A stretch of DNA of 64,000 nt from Cinclus cinclus (lineage: Eukaryota > Chordata > Aves > Passeriformes > Cinclidae), in assembly GCF_963662255.1 (NCBI RefSeq), contig NC_085050.1, forward strand, positions 26,158,631-26,222,630. Direction: 5' to 3'. Position 1 is the first letter of the stretch; each line of letters opens with the position of its first letter. The notes beneath the pieces were generated by a model that saw only the letters and a program-made list of their open reading frames with translations, was not told the DNA's origin and did not search any database. Of the stretch, positions 62,769 to 64,000 are shown in pieces. The position numbers and the translations under genes were made by a program.

Positions 62769-64000
62769 GAATGAAATGAACGACAGAACGAGAAAGAGGG
62801 AAAAAGAACGAATGAAATGAACGACAGAACGAGAAAGAGGAAAAATGAACGAATGAAATGAACGACAGAACGAGAAAGCGGAAAAATGAACGAATGAAAT
62901 GAACGACAGAACGAGAAAGAGAAAAATGAACGAATGAAATGAACGACAGAACGAGAAAGAGAAAAATGAACGAATGAAATGAACGATAGAACGAGAAAGA
63001 GAAAAATGAACGAATGAAAAGAACGACAGAACGAGAAAGCGGGAAAATGAACGAATAAAATGAACGACAGAATGAGAAAGAGAGAAATGAACGAATGAAA
63101 GGAACGACAGAACGAGAAAGAGAAAAATGAACGAATGAAAAGAACAACAGAACGAGAAAGAGGAAAAACGAACGAATGAAATGAACGACAGAACGAGAAA
63201 GAGAAAAATGAATGAATGAAAAGAACGACAGAACGAGAAAGAGGGAAAAAGAACGAATGAAATGAACGATAGAACGAGAAAGAGAAAAATGAACGAATGA
63301 AAAGAACGACAGAACGAGAAAGCGGGAAAATGAATGAATAAAATGAACGACAGAACGAGAAAGAGAAAAATGACCGAATGAAATGAACGACAGAACGAGA
63401 AAGAGGAAAAATGAACGAATGAAAAGAACGACAGAACGAGAAAGAGGGAAAATGTACGAATAAAATGAACGACAGAACGAGAAAGAGAAAAAAGAATGAG
63501 TGAAGTGAACGACAGAACGAGAAAGAGAAAAATGAACTAATGAAATGAACGACAGAACGAGAAAGAGAAAAATGAACGAATGAAAAGAACGACAGAACGA
63601 GAAAGAGAAAAATGAACGAATGAAATGAACGACAGAACGAGAAAGAGGGAAAAATGAACGAATGAAATGAACGACAGAACGAGAAAGAGAAAAATGAACG
63701 AATGAAATGAACGACAGAACGAGAAAGAGAAAAATGAACGAATGAAATGAACGATAGAACGAGAAAGAGAAAAATGAACGAATGAAAAGAACGACAGAAC
63801 GAGAAAGCGGGAAAATGAACGAATAAAATGAACGACAGAATGAGAAAGAGAGAAATGAACGAATGAAAGGAACGACAGAACGAGAAAGAGAAAAATGAAC
63901 GAATGAAAAGAACAACAGAACGAGAAAGAGGAAAAACGAACGAATGAAATGAACGACAGAACGAGAAAGAGAAAAATGAATGAATGAAAAGAACGACAGA
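62769..64000 (+). repeat. Second higher-order repeat, copy 3 (cut by window end)
   Basis: Landmarks 58,647 with 62,985 and 59,032 with 63,370 give a constant offset of 4,338. A third copy therefore starts about here and continues past the window. The left limit is inferred from the offset, since the CTAATG variant is not present at the expected place. Confidence 0.72.

Larger units (their letters stand above)
34164..64000 (+). repeat. Purine-rich 40/41-bp satellite array, about 735 monomers, running off the window
   Basis: The whole right half is one head-to-tail array. Each monomer has the core GACAGAACGAGAAAGAG, a tail that fixes its length, and a head GAACGAAT(G/A)AAA(T/A). Tails GAAAAAT or AGAAAT give 40 bp. 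Tails GGGAAAAA, GGAAAAAT or CGGGAAAAT give 41 bp. Example: monomer starts at 63,007, 63,048 and 63,088 are 41 and 40 bases apart. A consensus 41-mer has 35 purines, four C and two T, with three CpG sites. Neighbouring monomers often alternate 40 and 41 bp, making an 81-bp dimer. The first four cores at the left edge all carry TG in place of the core CG, as expected for a decaying array edge. Higher-order blocks are listed separately. The minus strand is almost stop-free in all frames, so giant Phe/Ser/Arg-rich frames appear; these follow from composition. I do not recognise it as a named satellite. The right edge is not in the window. Confidence 0.98.

Noticed and set aside
34070..63915. Very long minus-strand open frames (up to 4,974 codons) rich in Phe, Ser, Arg and Val
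   Set aside because: They lie wholly in the satellite, occur in several phases at once, change phase relation with the 40/41-bp mix, and end at chance point variants. The pyrimidine-rich strand simply lacks stop codons.
34164..64000. CRISPR-like array
   Set aside because: There are no unique spacers between repeats, no cas genes, and the host is a vertebrate; this is a contiguous satellite.
34164..64000. Telomeric or known centromeric repeat
   Set aside because: No TTAGGG units are present, and the monomer lacks the alternating A and T runs of the CNM-type repeats. A centromeric role cannot be claimed from sequence alone.

Overview
The window looks like a non-coding stretch of a bird chromosome, most likely a songbird. 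The evidence is three CR1 LINE fragments with the avian CR1 3' end (inverted CATAGAAT-type octamers, then the GGTTGGAAGGGACC-like block) and two endogenous-retrovirus LTR regions that resemble passerine LTR families from memory. I recognise no protein-coding gene, tRNA, rRNA or other RNA gene. The open frames are either short chance frames in A+T-rich DNA or by-products of repeats.

Layout. From 1 to about 33.0 kb the DNA is ordinary A+T-rich, mostly single-copy sequence. It carries an ERV LTR with a glycine-tRNA primer-binding site (about 4.18-5.94 kb), CR1 fragments at 8.26, 15.14 and 21.94 kb (all on the minus strand), and a complete 706-bp solo LTR at 29,303-30,008 flanked by perfect 5-bp target duplications (GGCAA). 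From 33.0 to 34.16 kb is a transition zone: an A-rich tract, a pure (TTTC)n tract of 139 bp, about 300 bp of decayed satellite monomers on the opposite strand, and a spacer of about 320 bp that looks like an LTR 3' part.

From about 34.16 kb to the end of the window (64.0 kb, still continuing) lies one tandem array of a purine-rich 40/41-bp monomer, roughly 735 copies. It is organised at several scales: 81-bp dimers, 283-bp heptamers, and multi-kilobase higher-order repeats. One such repeat is a 5,430-bp block followed head-to-tail by a 4,863-bp copy of itself. Another is a block of about 4.05 kb followed by a 4.34-kb copy and the start of a third. Length differences between copies (285, 81 and 201 bp; 82, 122 and 286 bp) are all whole numbers of monomers, as expected from unequal exchange. 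The minus strand of the array is nearly free of stop codons, which gives open frames of up to 4,974 codons that I do not regard as genes.

The array, its layered duplications and its inverted, decayed edge are the noteworthy content. I do not recognise the monomer as a named satellite. The window shows no enzyme, defence or regulatory system.
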